DNA of 64,000 bases from JAJCYX01 sp965243825 (GCA_965243825.1 CBDEVT010000001.1:806001-870000); one strand, 5' to 3'. Numbered from the stretch's first letter, positions 17,615 to 27,160 are shown. A program made the numbers and translations. The notes: a model not told the origin generated them from the letters alone.

Positions 17615-18805
17615 ATGCCCGGTCACACAGATTTCACCATCACGAAACTCGAGTCGGTTCATCTGGCCTTTAAGGAAAGCTCTTCCTACTGGGAGGGATA
17701 TCGGGCTGATGAAGGTGACACGTTAACGGAACGTTTCGAATTCAAGCAGGGCTGGCAGACGGTCTACGCGAGGTACGTGGAGTCGCCGCTACTGAAAGTA
17801 ACGCTGGCTGACGGGTCAGTTGGCTGGGGTGAGGCGAACTGCGGCATCGGGCCTGAGGTGCTGTGCATGATCTCGGACAACATCATCGAGCAGATGGTGA
17901 AAGGTCGAGAATTCGGCCACCCGGCAGCACTCTGGGATTTTCTCTACGACTCGCAACGCGGGCGCGGTTATTCGTCCGGCTACTGGCTGGATGCCCTGGC
18001 GGCTCTGGACATCGCGGTCTGGGATGCTCTCGGCAGGCGAGAAGACATGCCCGTCGCAGCCATGGTCTCTAAGGACGCACGCGTGGAGATACCTGTCTAC
18101 CTGTCCGGAGTCAGGCGCAACACCATCGAAGAGCGCGTGGAGCATGTGAACCGCTGGCGCGACTCAGGCCTCCGCGGAGCAAAGATCTTTCTGACGGGTG
18201 ACTGGGAAGCCGGGACACGAGAACTGGATGCTTTGCAAACAGGAGCGCCAGAACTTGAACAATGGATGGTGGATACGCTCTGGATGTGCGAAGAGGAGTC
18301 TGCGATCAGAGCCAAAGAGGAGTATGGCAGACGCAACGTGCGTTTTTTCGAATGCCCTTTGCAGCCCGAAGACCTGTCCGGCCACCAGCGACTGGCGGCG
18401 TCACCTGGAGCGCCGATTGCGCTTGGGGAGCACTTCAGGAGCCGCTACCAGCTGGAACCGTGGTTGGCAGACCCAAAACCTTTGAACGTCTATCAGCCCG
18501 ACATCGGTCGCACCGGGATCACCGACTTTGTGAAGCAGCGGGACATGGCCGCCGCAGTTGGCATTCCGACAACTCCACACATGGGCACCGGGGTCTCGAT
18601 TTTCCAGGCTGCGACGCTACAGTGCGCTGCCCTCGCCTCACCCGAGTTTCTGCAGGAGTTCCAGGGCGGGCTATCAGACAAACTTGGTGCTGCTTCTGAC
18701 ACGGCCTGGAGGTACGATGACGGCATGTTCCGCCTGCCGGATCGACCCGGCATTGGAGCAGACATTGACGAAGACGCCATCGAGCCGTTCATTGTCCGCA
18801 AGTAG
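17615..18805 (+). CDS. Enolase-superfamily enzyme (mandelate racemase/muconate lactonizing type), copy 1
   Basis: Enzymes of this group abstract the proton alpha to a carboxylate using Mg2+, and most are acid-sugar dehydratases, racemases or cycloisomerases. A capping domain (about residues 1-125, with WLDALAALDIAVWDALG) precedes the barrel. Candidate metal ligands are Asp in WMVDTLW, Glu in FFECPL and Glu in LGEHF; the acid/base His is in TPHMGTG. The K-x-K pair is only partly kept (GAKIFLTG), and the strand carrying the first ligand lacks the usual DxN. It is the most divergent of the three copies. ATG 17615 has an AAGGAA far upstream; GTG alternatives are less likely. An MFS cluster follows after 84 bases. 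Confidence 0.87.
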   Translation: MPGHTDFTITKLESVHLAFKESSSYWEGYRADEGDTLTERFEFKQGWQTVYARYVESPLLKVTLADGSVGWGEANCGIGPEVLCMISDNIIEQMVKGREFGHPAALWDFLYDSQRGRGYSSGYWLDALAALDIAVWDALGRREDMPVAAMVSKDARVEIPVYLSGVRRNTIEERVEHVNRWRDSGLRGAKIFLTGDWEAGTRELDALQTGAPELEQWMVDTLWMCEEESAIRAKEEYGRRNVRFFECPLQPEDLSGHQRLAASPGAPIALGEHFRSRYQLEPWLADPKPLNVYQPDIGRTGITDFVKQRDMAAAVGIPTTPHMGTGVSIFQAATLQCAALASPEFLQEFQGGLSDKLGAASDTAWRYDDGMFRLPDRPGIGADIDEDAIEPFIVRK

Positions 18806-18889
18806 CTCCCGCCTTGCAGCCAGCTGCTCGGAGTGGGGACCGTGACCCAACAGATTTGAGTATCTACCTAGCACAGCCTGGCCGCAGCA

Positions 18890-20188
18890 ATGTCGACTGA
18901 AGCCGGACCCTCGGACCGCGAGGGTCGGGACCCAGCGAACACCGAAAATCGGGCAACACGCCCTCTTGTAACACCGAGAAAATCGGGCATCGGAGCGGCG
19001 CTTGATGTCCTGAAGATTCGCGACTTCCAGTTCCTGCTGATCGGCAACTCGATGATGTTTGCCGGGTTCCAGGTCAGGAACATGGGACAGGCCTGGCTGG
19101 TGCTGGACCTGACCGACTCTGCGCTCTGGGTCGGGATCGTCAACGCAATGCCCGGCATAGCGATCATGGCGGTCTCACTGCTCGGCGGAGCCGCCGCAGA
19201 CCGTAAAGAACGCTGGAAGATACAGGTGCTGACCAAGTTCGTGATTGCGTCCATGGCGTTCCTCACTGCGTTCCTGGTCACATCCGGCGTCATCTCAGCA
19301 TGGCAGCTAATCCCCATAGGCCTGGTCACCGGCACCATGTTCGCTTTTCATAACCCCGCCAGCCAGGCATTCGCGATGGACATCGTCGGTCGTGAACGGC
19401 TCATGAGCGCCGTGTCCCTGAACACAACGCTTTCGCAGACGGCCACAGTGGCAGGACCGATGCTGGGTGGTTTTCTACTCGCAGCCGGGCTCGATATGGC
19501 CTTCTACCTGCTCGGTGTGCTCTACGGAACGGGATTCGTTGCAACCATATTCATCCGTTCGCGGAGCAAGCCTGCGCAGGTGCAGGAACGAAGCATCCGC
19601 GCCGACATCTCAGAAGGGATCCGATACTCGGCGAACAACGAAGTGATCAAGTGGTTGCTGTTCATGAGTCTTGGAGGACTGTTCACCGGCATATTCCAGG
19701 TCGTAACTCCCCTGTTCGCTCGAAACATTCTGGATGTTGGCGAGATCGGGTATGGGACGCTCGTCACCGTGCAGGGCGCTGGCACGCTGTTTGGCTCTTT
19801 CCTGCTGGTGCTTACCGGAGAGGTTAGAAGGAAAGGAGCGCTGATCTTCGGAGCGATGCTCATGATGAACGTTGCGATGGTGGCGTTCGCGTTCTCGAAT
19901 AGTTACGCGTTGGCGCTCCCAACAATCTTCTTCATAGGCATAGGGTTCGGGATCTGGTTCATCACGGTGCCGACGGTGATTCAGACACAGACAGAAGAGC
20001 ACATGCGCGGGCGCGTGATGAGCATCTTCTTCATGATCGCCCTTATATTCCAACTCGGATGGATACTTGGCGGAGTTCTCGACACTGCCATCGGAACGCG
20101 TGGCACCACGATCTTCGCAGCGTGCGGCGCGATGGGCGTCGTTGCGATAGCGTTCCTCGCATCGCGAGATCTCAGAAAGTTGACCTAA
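18890..20188 (+). CDS. MFS transporter (EntS/MFS_3-like), copy 1
   Basis: This is a twelve-helix major facilitator protein of 432 residues with a cytoplasmic N-terminal tail of about 40 residues. Typical of the EntS-like exporter group are NMGQAWLVLDLTDSALWVG, the loop GGAAADRKERWK, NPASQAFAMDIVGRERLMSA after helix 4, and MRGRVMSIFFM in the second half. Members export siderophores, macrolides or unknown metabolites; substrate cannot be told here. It starts at ATG 18890 and is followed after only four bases by a second MFS gene, so they form an operon and may act as a pair. Confidence 0.9.
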   Translation: MSTEAGPSDREGRDPANTENRATRPLVTPRKSGIGAALDVLKIRDFQFLLIGNSMMFAGFQVRNMGQAWLVLDLTDSALWVGIVNAMPGIAIMAVSLLGGAAADRKERWKIQVLTKFVIASMAFLTAFLVTSGVISAWQLIPIGLVTGTMFAFHNPASQAFAMDIVGRERLMSAVSLNTTLSQTATVAGPMLGGFLLAAGLDMAFYLLGVLYGTGFVATIFIRSRSKPAQVQERSIRADISEGIRYSANNEVIKWLLFMSLGGLFTGIFQVVTPLFARNILDVGEIGYGTLVTVQGAGTLFGSFLLVLTGEVRRKGALIFGAMLMMNVAMVAFAFSNSYALALPTIFFIGIGFGIWFITVPTVIQTQTEEHMRGRVMSIFFMIALIFQLGWILGGVLDTAIGTRGTTIFAACGAMGVVAIAFLASRDLRKLT

Positions 20189-20192
20189 CCAG

Positions 20193-21521
20193 ATGGTTGC
20201 TGGAGAGCAAAACCCAGAGAGCGGACGGTCGGCGCTGTGGCGTGCCGGACCGGGGCTGTTCTCGGTACTGCGGCACCGGGATTTTCGCTACGTCTGGTCT
20301 TCCCAGATGCTCCATCTCTGGGGCAACGAGATGGAGAATCTCGTACTTGCCTGGTTCGTCTTGGTCGAAACAGACTCCCCCCTGCTTGTCGGCCTGATAG
20401 GCGCAGTGCGTTTTGGAGGCACGCTACTGGCGCCTTATTACGGTGCAGTAGTTGACCGATTCGACCGTCGCAATATCCAGGTCTTCTCACAGGCGTTGAG
20501 CGTGGTGCTCGCTTCGACCCTCATGACGCTCGTGCTGACAGACGTTTTCGTCACGTGGCATGCGTTCGTCATCGTGAGCCTGAGCAGCTTCGCTAGCACG
20601 CTGGGGATTGTCGCCAACCAGGCACTATCGGCCGACACAGTTCCGTCGAAGCAGCTCAATAGCGCAATGGGCCTGAACCGGGCAACCATCGACTTCGCAA
20701 GAATCACAGGATCGCTGCTCGGTGGCGGTCTGATGTCTGCTCTCGGCCTTGGCCCCGCCTACATCGGAGTGGTGGCCCTCTACGTTGCGTCAACCCTCGC
20801 CGCTGCACTGATCTCACGACAGGGAACGCTACACACAAACGGCGAAGGCGGCTCGGAGGAACAGGCCGGATACCTGAAGCACATCTCGCAGGGCGTCGGC
20901 TATGTGAGGGAACATAGCATCCTGGCCGGCCTACTCTTTTTCGCCTTTCTGATTGAGTTCACGACCTTCCCGCTTGTGAATGAGTTGATGACCGTTCTCG
21001 GCGAAGAACTTTTCGATGCTGACGAGAACGGCATTGGCATCATGCGCGCCGTCGCATCGGGCGGGGCCTTGCTGGGGGCGCTCATCACTGGTGCAGCACC
21101 GACAATCGCGAATCCCTCCCGTCTGCTGCTCATATCCGTAACGATCTGGCACCTGTTAACAGTTCCGCTGGTCATCGACGTTTCATTGGGGGCTGTTCTT
21201 CCCATCCTGTTTGTATGGGGCATATTCGCGGGCATCTCCTTCGTTGCGCTCATGGTCGGTCTCCTGCGGCTCACAAACATAGGAATGCGCGGGCGCGTGA
21301 TGGGATTGCGGGCGCTGGCGGTCTACGGTTTGCCCATGGGACTGCTGATGGGCGGGTGGCTTGCTGAAGAGTTCGGCGCAACGACCATGGTGATCACGCA
21401 CGGTCTGCTCGGACTCGGCCTGACCCTTGTAGCCGCCGCCGTTTGGCCGTCGCTATGGCGAGGGGTTGAGTCTTCCGGTGTTGCTGCAGCTACAGGTCCC
21501 GACCCTGAGGTGGGCAAATGA
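20193..21521 (+). CDS. MFS transporter (EntS/MFS_3-like), copy 2
   Basis: This is the second of three related MFS proteins, 442 residues, about twelve helices. The pattern NEMENLVLAWFVLVETDSPLLVGL, GAVVDRFDRRNI and the helix-4 loop NQALSADTVPSKQLNSAMGL parallels copy 1, as does MRGRVMGLRALA near the C-terminus, suggesting tandem duplication followed by divergence. The ATG lies four bases after the previous stop, and its own stop overlaps the next start as ATGA. Substrate unknown. Confidence 0.9.
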   Translation: MVAGEQNPESGRSALWRAGPGLFSVLRHRDFRYVWSSQMLHLWGNEMENLVLAWFVLVETDSPLLVGLIGAVRFGGTLLAPYYGAVVDRFDRRNIQVFSQALSVVLASTLMTLVLTDVFVTWHAFVIVSLSSFASTLGIVANQALSADTVPSKQLNSAMGLNRATIDFARITGSLLGGGLMSALGLGPAYIGVVALYVASTLAAALISRQGTLHTNGEGGSEEQAGYLKHISQGVGYVREHSILAGLLFFAFLIEFTTFPLVNELMTVLGEELFDADENGIGIMRAVASGGALLGALITGAAPTIANPSRLLLISVTIWHLLTVPLVIDVSLGAVLPILFVWGIFAGISFVALMVGLLRLTNIGMRGRVMGLRALAVYGLPMGLLMGGWLAEEFGATTMVITHGLLGLGLTLVAAAVWPSLWRGVESSGVAAATGPDPEVGK

Positions 21522-22369
21522 ACCTGCCAGACTTCACTTCACGGGCGCCTAAAGCCGTGGCACTTGACCTCGATGGAACCGCGCTCAATTCGGAATCTCG
21601 TATGTCAGTGAGAACGACTCGAGCCGTGCTGGATCTCATTGAGCTCGAGGTTCCTGTCGTCATCGCGACAGCCAGGCCTGAACGCGTCATATCTGTGCTT
21701 GTGGGCCCGGAGATCGGCGCACGCGCCTCACTGGTCCACATGAGTGGTGTCGCAGCAGTCGGCAGACATCCACTAGATGGTGCTGTCTGGAGGCCGATAG
21801 ACCCCGAACAGGCACGACGAACGTGGGAGATTGTCAACGCAAGTGAGATTGCACCTCGCATGACGATGGAGGTCGATGGCCGCAGATTCGCTGTGAATCA
21901 CGACAGCGGTGTAGACGAGCTATGGGCATTCAACACAGCGACCCCTGACATGATCATTGATGTCACAGAAGCCCTCAACGCTGGCCCGTCCAAGGTCTCG
22001 GTCAACGGCCTGGGTGAGGACCTCTCACCAATCGTCGAGCAGCTTCGTGATCAGCTTGACGACAAAACCATTGTCGTCCCGGCCGCGGACAACTCGTTCA
22101 TCAATGTCCACAGCAAGCAGGCAACCAAAAGCGGTGGCGTGTTCGAACTGATTTCAGCCTCGGGAATCGGACTGGATGACGTAGTCAGTTTTGGGGATGA
22201 CCTGCCGGACGTAGACCTCATGCTGAATACCGGCTGGCCTGTGGCAGTCGAAAACGCCATCCCGAGCGTTAAGCAGGCTGCGAAGTATTCCACTGCAAGT
22301 AACGATAAAGACGGCGTAGCGATGGTGCTGGAAATGCTGATCGAAACGATCAAAAACGAAGATGGTTGA
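21518..22369 (+). CDS. HAD-superfamily (Cof-type) phosphatase
   Basis: This is a haloacid-dehalogenase phosphatase with nucleophile motif ALDLDGTALNS at the N-terminus (about residues 15-24), motif II in VIATARPE, a lysine in QATKSGGVFEL and motif IV SFGDDLPDVDLM. The cap placed between motifs II and III is the Cof (type C2) arrangement. It sits between two MFS genes, overlapping both (ATGA upstream, 8 bp downstream), so it is made with the transporters. It might dephosphorylate a metabolite before export or after import; this is inference. It is only distantly similar to the HAD protein at 6.2-6.9 kb. Confidence 0.92.
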   Translation: MNLPDFTSRAPKAVALDLDGTALNSESRMSVRTTRAVLDLIELEVPVVIATARPERVISVLVGPEIGARASLVHMSGVAAVGRHPLDGAVWRPIDPEQARRTWEIVNASEIAPRMTMEVDGRRFAVNHDSGVDELWAFNTATPDMIIDVTEALNAGPSKVSVNGLGEDLSPIVEQLRDQLDDKTIVVPAADNSFINVHSKQATKSGGVFELISASGIGLDDVVSFGDDLPDVDLMLNTGWPVAVENAIPSVKQAAKYSTASNDKDGVAMVLEMLIETIKNEDG

Positions 22370-23588
22370 TTCGACACCAGTCGAACGACGCTCTCGACTT
22401 CCAGCAGTACTTGATAACCCCCCATTTCGATCTTTGCTCATCGGCCAGGGCATGTTCGACATCGGCATCAGCATGCGAATCGCAGCGCAGTCGTGGGTCG
22501 TTTTCGAACTGACCGGCTCGCAGCTCTGGGTCGGGGTGACTGCCGGAGCGCGCGCCATACCGGTTTTGTTATTCGCAACGTTCATGGGCGTGCTTGCAGA
22601 CAGGTTCCCACGCAAGCGACTGCTCACGTCGAGCATGGTCTGGATGTCGGCGCTGGTTGCGATCACGGCGCTAATAACTGCTACCGAAAATGCTGAAGCC
22701 TGGCACTACGTGGTGATTGCTATCGGGCTCGGATTCGGAGCTGCGCTTCACGGACCGGCCTTTTTCGCGCTCGTCGCTTCGCTGGTACCTAAGAAACAGT
22801 TGTCTCGTGCCAACGGCATAGTCTCCTTCGTTGCCACCAGTGGAGAGACCGTAGGCCCGTTGCTCACTGGCCTGATCATCGCAGGATACGGCGCGGGAAC
22901 TGTCTTCTGGGTGGTGAGTATCGGCTACCTGCTTGGTGCCCTCTTGATGCTGCGAATCAAGGAGCCTAAGCGGGCCGTCTCGTCAGGTAGCGCATCTTTC
23001 GCAGACATGAAGGCGGGGCTCTCATTCGCCCGACACACTCAGCCCTTGCCCTGGCTGATAACGCTGGTGATGCTGCAAAACCTGCTGGCCGTCGCGATCT
23101 TCCCGCTCATGCCCGTATACGCCGAGGAAGTGCTTGATGTAGGTGCACCCGGATTCGGCGTGATGGGCGGAGTCTTCGGTGCAGGACTGCTCGGATCTGC
23201 GGTCATCGTTGCCGTCTTCGGCACATACCGGCGGCGGTCGATGGTCATGCTCGTCACTGGTCTCGTGTGGGACGTCTCCATGGTCGGCTTCGGATTCTCT
23301 CGCAGCTTCCCGCTCTCGCTGGCTCTGCTCTTCAGCATGGGTCTTGTCGGCGTCGTCTGGGTAAACGCAGCGCTGACGATGTTCCAGGAGTCGGCAACCG
23401 AGGAGATGCGAGGTCGCGTCATGTCGCTCTACGTGATCTCGATGGACATGTTCCCGCTCGGCTGGTTCGTCGGAGGTGCGCTTGCGTCGTGGGTCGGTAA
23501 CGAGAACGCACTCATCATCAGCGCTCTTGGTGGCACGCCGATAATGCTTCTCGGTCTACTGCTATCACCGGCGCTAAGGCGGGCGTGA
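22362..23588 (+). CDS. MFS transporter (EntS/MFS_3-like), copy 3
   Basis: This is the third member of the MFS set, 408 residues, twelve helices. It shows the same signatures as its neighbours (AAQSWVVFELTGSQLWVGV, GVLADRFPRKRLL, GPAFFALVASLVPKKQLSRA, MRGRVMSLYVISMD). It begins 8 bases inside the HAD gene. Copies 1 and 3 look closer to each other than to copy 2 by eye. The last gene of the plus-strand run; a convergent lyase gene ends 30 bases away. Confidence 0.9.
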   Translation: MVDSTPVERRSRLPAVLDNPPFRSLLIGQGMFDIGISMRIAAQSWVVFELTGSQLWVGVTAGARAIPVLLFATFMGVLADRFPRKRLLTSSMVWMSALVAITALITATENAEAWHYVVIAIGLGFGAALHGPAFFALVASLVPKKQLSRANGIVSFVATSGETVGPLLTGLIIAGYGAGTVFWVVSIGYLLGALLMLRIKEPKRAVSSGSASFADMKAGLSFARHTQPLPWLITLVMLQNLLAVAIFPLMPVYAEEVLDVGAPGFGVMGGVFGAGLLGSAVIVAVFGTYRRRSMVMLVTGLVWDVSMVGFGFSRSFPLSLALLFSMGLVGVVWVNAALTMFQESATEEMRGRVMSLYVISMDMFPLGWFVGGALASWVGNENALIISALGGTPIMLLGLLLSPALRRA

Positions 23589-23617
23589 GAAAACAACATC
23601 ACTTGACGCGTTGAAGA

Positions 23618-24403
23618 TCAGCCTGACCTGGTCTCGTTTCGGATCTTCCCAACGAGCTGTTCCAGAACAGTCGTCGTCTCGCGATAGAGACCCACTGCGT
23701 AGCTAACCCGGCGTATTCCGAGTTCTCGAGCGCGGCGGAGCGATAGTGGACCGTCGCGACGCACGTTTACGTTGATGACCTCTACTGCGCTGACGAACTT
23801 CGAGATTGCCGCTTCTTCGCCCAGGAGTATCGGGTAGATACAGTCTGCTCCTGCCTCGCGATAGGAAAGCGCACGGCGCAAACCTTCCTCGACCCGTTCT
23901 TCGAAGGTCCCCTGACCCTGAATGAAGACATCGACACGTGCGTTAACGACGAGGTCCACACCTGCTGTCTGTCCGGCACGCTTCAACGCCGCTATCCGCT
24001 CGGTCTGGACTTGAATATCTGTCAGACCGCCCGTGCCGTGATCGGTATCTTCGAAATTCAGCCCGACTGCGCCTGCTCCGAGCAAGCTCTGGACAATCTC
24101 TTCCGGTCCCATGTTGTAGCCCGCCTCAAAGTCGACGGTGACCGGTACATCCACGACTCGCACAATGCGTCCGGCTGCGGCTAGCATCTCGGTCGCCGGA
24201 GCGTTCTGGTGATCCTCGTATCCGAGTGCATTTGCAACGCCTGCACTGGTGGTCGCAATAGCGGGGAAGCCTGCGTCGGCGATTACACGCGCGCCTCCGG
24301 CGTCCCACACATTTGGAAGCACGAGCATATCTGGCCCGGCATGCAACGCCCTGAGCCTTTCGGCCTCTTGTGCCAACTTATCGATCGGTGGTTGAGCAGT
24401 CAT
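23618..24403 (-). CDS. Isocitrate lyase/PEP mutase-family protein
   Basis: This is a TIM-barrel enzyme of the ICL/PEPM superfamily, which makes or breaks C-C or P-C bonds of 2-oxo acids with Mg2+. Recognised are LVLPNVWDAGGARV, IATTSAGVANALGY, the metal region VTVDFEAGYN and VGLNFEDTDHGTGG, and LVVNARVDVFI. The KKCGH catalytic loop of true isocitrate lyases is absent, which places it with the phosphonomutase-like or oxaloacetate decarboxylase-like members. The 261-residue length fits. It is the second gene of a minus-strand pair with the PIG-L deacetylase upstream (38 bases apart). Confidence 0.88.
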   Translation of the reverse strand: MTAQPPIDKLAQEAERLRALHAGPDMLVLPNVWDAGGARVIADAGFPAIATTSAGVANALGYEDHQNAPATEMLAAAGRIVRVVDVPVTVDFEAGYNMGPEEIVQSLLGAGAVGLNFEDTDHGTGGLTDIQVQTERIAALKRAGQTAGVDLVVNARVDVFIQGQGTFEERVEEGLRRALSYREAGADCIYPILLGEEAAISKFVSAVEVINVNVRRDGPLSLRRARELGIRRVSYAVGLYRETTTVLEQLVGKIRNETRSG

Positions 24404-24441
24404 AACATTGTTCTGAGAATCCGTTCGTTGACGCGCCCAGT

Positions 24442-25299
24442 CTAGATCCCGTCAAACAGGCTCGATTCATCTCCAGTTATTACTGGCTGTGGGTAGACGC
24501 GGACGTAACAGGCCTCGTGCAGGAACGATCTGCTGAAATCATCGTCGAGCCTGTCGAGCGGCGACTGCTGTGATTTATGGGCGGCGAATGCCTCCCTGAT
24601 GCGCGATTCGTGTTCCGTGGTGTCTACTGTGAGCGTGATCTCTTCATCCGCAGTCCCAAGCTGTTCAACGTCGATCTGCGCCATGTCGCTGTCAGGCTCC
24701 TCTTCAGCCATACGCGCCCAGGCCTTTCTCATCAGGCTTCGGCGGAAAGTGAAGTAGTACAACTTTTCCGGAGACTCCACCTCCCCCTGTAGTTGCTCAA
24801 ATGCGGCAAGCGTGCATTCAGATGCAAAGATGTGATCAGGGTGCCCGTAGCCACCGCCAGACTCCATGGTTAAAACGACCTGCGGCTTCAATCGCTTCAT
24901 AACTTCGACGATCTTTGCGACCACGACATCTTTAGGTTGCTGAACAAAGGCTCGTGGATCTTCATTCTCCGGCGTACCAGCCATTCCCGAGTCCCTGAAG
25001 CCCATTAACAGCGATTCGCTGACACCCATGATCCGCCCGGCTTCCCTGTACTCGGCCTCGCGCACCGAAGGCAGCGTTTCTGGAGTGGCACCGGACCGCT
25101 CCATGATCTCACCTGCCTCGCCACGCGTAGCGCATAGAGTCACGACGCGAACGCCCCGGGAGACGGCATGGATGAGAGTAGAGGCCGCACCGAAAGTTTC
25201 GTCGTCGGGATGAGCAACGACACAGAGGAGAGTTTTACGAGGCAACGAGAACCTTTCGATCGGACGGTGATGGCGTTGAACAGTGGAGGCGACTAACAT
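24442..25299 (-). CDS. PIG-L/LmbE-family deacetylase
   Basis: This is a zinc-dependent N-deacetylase fold used on N-acetylglucosamine conjugates (glycolipids, mycothiol and bacillithiol precursors, antibiotics). The zinc motif AHPDDE is near residue 29 and the second motif GHPDH lies near residue 155, with TLCATRGEAGEI between them. The C-terminal third is acidic and variable. The substrate here is unknown; a low-molecular-weight thiol pathway is possible but no partner gene is near. ATG 25299 is used; the first 20 residues precede the conserved fold and the true start may be slightly later. Confidence 0.9.
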   Translation of the reverse strand: MLVASTVQRHHRPIERFSLPRKTLLCVVAHPDDETFGAASTLIHAVSRGVRVVTLCATRGEAGEIMERSGATPETLPSVREAEYREAGRIMGVSESLLMGFRDSGMAGTPENEDPRAFVQQPKDVVVAKIVEVMKRLKPQVVLTMESGGGYGHPDHIFASECTLAAFEQLQGEVESPEKLYYFTFRRSLMRKAWARMAEEEPDSDMAQIDVEQLGTADEEITLTVDTTEHESRIREAFAAHKSQQSPLDRLDDDFSRSFLHEACYVRVYPQPVITGDESSLFDGI

Positions 25300-25357
25300 C
25301 GCTTCACTCCGACCAACGAGTCTAACTTCCAGTCATGCCGCGAGGCAGAGAGAAACG

Positions 25358-26500
25358 ATGAAAATTACCAAGGTCACTCCCCTCTTTCTCAACCGGTACC
25401 TGCTCGTCAAAGTGGAAACCGATACCGGCATCTACGGACTCGGTGAGTCTGGTGCCTGGGGGTTTCTTGAGGCGTCCGGTGCGGCCATTGAGAAGTTCGG
25501 GCGGTACCTTGTCGGGCAGGACCCGCTGCGCATCGAGCACCACTGGCAGTACATGTACCGCTTCTCGCATTTTCGAGGCGCAGCGATCATGGGGGCGCTC
25601 TCGGCCATAGACATCGCGCTGTGGGACATCATGGGCAAGCACTTCAACGCGCCCGTGCATCAGCTTCTCGGTGGCAAGGTGCGTGACAAGGCCCGCGTCT
25701 ACTACCACGTGTTTGGTGAGACGAAAGATGAGCTGACAGACGGTATCGTCGATGCGAAGAACCGCGGCTTCACCGCAGTCGGGCACCTGACGCCCTTCCT
25801 CGACGAAGAGCGCAACGTCCCCTATTTCAAGACACACGCTGACAAGATCTCTGACGCAATAGACACCGTCCGTCGTTACCGGGAAGCGGTTGGCAACGAC
25901 GTTGACCTCTGCATTGAGATTCACCGCAGGCTGACGCCAACTGAAGCCGTCCAGCTAGGGAATGGGATTGAGCAGTTTCACCCGTTCTTCTATGAGGATC
26001 CGGTCACTCCAGACAACTTCGACGAGATGGAGTACGTGGCGGACAAGATCTCTATTCCGATCGCGACCGGCGAGCGCTTCAGCAGTCTCTGGGAGTTCGA
26101 GATGGCACTTAGCCGCAACTCTGTGCAGTACGTCCGGCCAGATGTCTGTCTCGTTGGTGGGATCTCGGGCGCTCGCAAGATCGCGGCTCTAGCAGAAGCG
26201 CGGCATGTCGGGGTCGTGCCTCACAACCCGCTCTCCCCGGTCAGCACCGCCGCATGTCTGCAGATCGCGGCTACCGCACCGAACTTCGCCCTGCAGGAGT
26301 ACCCAATTGGCGAAGATGTACCGCCAAAGTCGGACATGGTGACTGGCATTGCAGAGCACGACGGCAACGGATACCTGGTGATCTCAGACGCGCCCGGCAT
26401 CGGGCTGGAGCTCAAAGAAGACGCAGTGGAGAAATGCCCGGAAACGCCACGAGAGGTCGTCACTCGACTTCACGCGGACGGCAGTGTGGTGGACCAGTAG
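25358..26500 (+). CDS. Enolase-superfamily dehydratase (galactonate dehydratase-like), copy 2
   Basis: This is probably an acid-sugar dehydratase (such as galactonate or mannonate type) producing 2-keto-3-deoxy sugar acids. It has a capping domain with GLGESGAWG and a barrel in which IEIHRR (metal ligand plus His), FFYEDPV, ATGERF and VPHNPLSPVST are visible; this is the GalD/ManD pattern. In galactonate dehydratase the first ligand is Asp, and here the aligned residue is Glu. The C-terminus contains DAPGIGLELKED, typical of the family. ATG 25358 follows GAGGCAGAGAG; the frame is open further upstream but that would overlap the divergent deacetylase. The substrate is not determinable by eye. 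Confidence 0.9.
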   Translation: MKITKVTPLFLNRYLLVKVETDTGIYGLGESGAWGFLEASGAAIEKFGRYLVGQDPLRIEHHWQYMYRFSHFRGAAIMGALSAIDIALWDIMGKHFNAPVHQLLGGKVRDKARVYYHVFGETKDELTDGIVDAKNRGFTAVGHLTPFLDEERNVPYFKTHADKISDAIDTVRRYREAVGNDVDLCIEIHRRLTPTEAVQLGNGIEQFHPFFYEDPVTPDNFDEMEYVADKISIPIATGERFSSLWEFEMALSRNSVQYVRPDVCLVGGISGARKIAALAEARHVGVVPHNPLSPVSTAACLQIAATAPNFALQEYPIGEDVPPKSDMVTGIAEHDGNGYLVISDAPGIGLELKEDAVEKCPETPREVVTRLHADGSVVDQ

Positions 26501-26614
26501 CGGAAAACGGGTAGAACGGTGCAACGATGCGGCCTGCCACCAGTGAATGTGGACCGGGGCCGCCGTACCATTGATCGCCTAACTCCGACCCTACTGAGAA
26601 ACCAACGGGAACCA

Positions 26615-27160
26615 ATGGCACATCCCTGGCACGACATCCCTTCCGGACCGAATCCACCGCATGAGATCACAGGCCTGATAGAGATTCCCAAGGGAGGCAA
26701 GGTCAAGTACGAGCTTGATAAGCCATCAGGGCTATTGAAGATCGACCGCGTGCTTCACTCATCGGTGATCTACCCGGCTAACTATGGCTTCATCCCTCGC
26801 ACGTTGGGTGACGATGACGACCCTCTGGACATCCTCGCGCTCATGCAGGAGCCTGTCCTGCCACTTTCACTGTTGAGGCTGAGGCCCGTCGGCGTCATGA
26901 CAATGCTGGACCAGGGCCAGCGCGACGAGAAGATCATCTGCGTGCATCTTGATGATCCTGAGTACGCCAGTTACGCAGACATATCGGAGCTGCAGCCGCA
27001 CAGGCTGGCCGAACTCAAACGCTTCTTCCAGGACTACAAAGCTCTGGAGAACAAAGAGGTGTTAGTGCAGGACTTTCGGGGGCCGTACAAGGCGATGCAG
27101 GTGATTGAAGACGCGATCAATCTCTACAAAGAGACCTTTCCGGAGAGCGAAGCTGGATAA
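26615..27160 (+). CDS. ppa: Inorganic pyrophosphatase (family I)
   Basis: This enzyme hydrolyses pyrophosphate to phosphate, pulling biosynthetic reactions forward. The 181-residue protein contains the family I signatures VIYPANYGFIPRTLGDDDDP (substrate and metal acidic cluster) and the lysine/arginine residues EIPKGGKVKYELDK and KRFFQDYK. The frame is open to a GTG at 26519, but ATG 26615 gives the expected N-terminus (AHPWHDIPSG). It lies 114 bases after the enolase-superfamily gene and probably has its own promoter. It is tail-to-tail with the SDR gene (9-base gap). Confidence 0.96.
   Translation: MAHPWHDIPSGPNPPHEITGLIEIPKGGKVKYELDKPSGLLKIDRVLHSSVIYPANYGFIPRTLGDDDDPLDILALMQEPVLPLSLLRLRPVGVMTMLDQGQRDEKIICVHLDDPEYASYADISELQPHRLAELKRFFQDYKALENKEVLVQDFRGPYKAMQVIEDAINLYKETFPESEAG

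Noticed and set aside
25283..25357. Upstream in-frame start for enolase-superfamily copy 2
   Set aside because: It would overlap the divergent deacetylase gene and lacks the family N-terminus; ATG 25358 has a better site.
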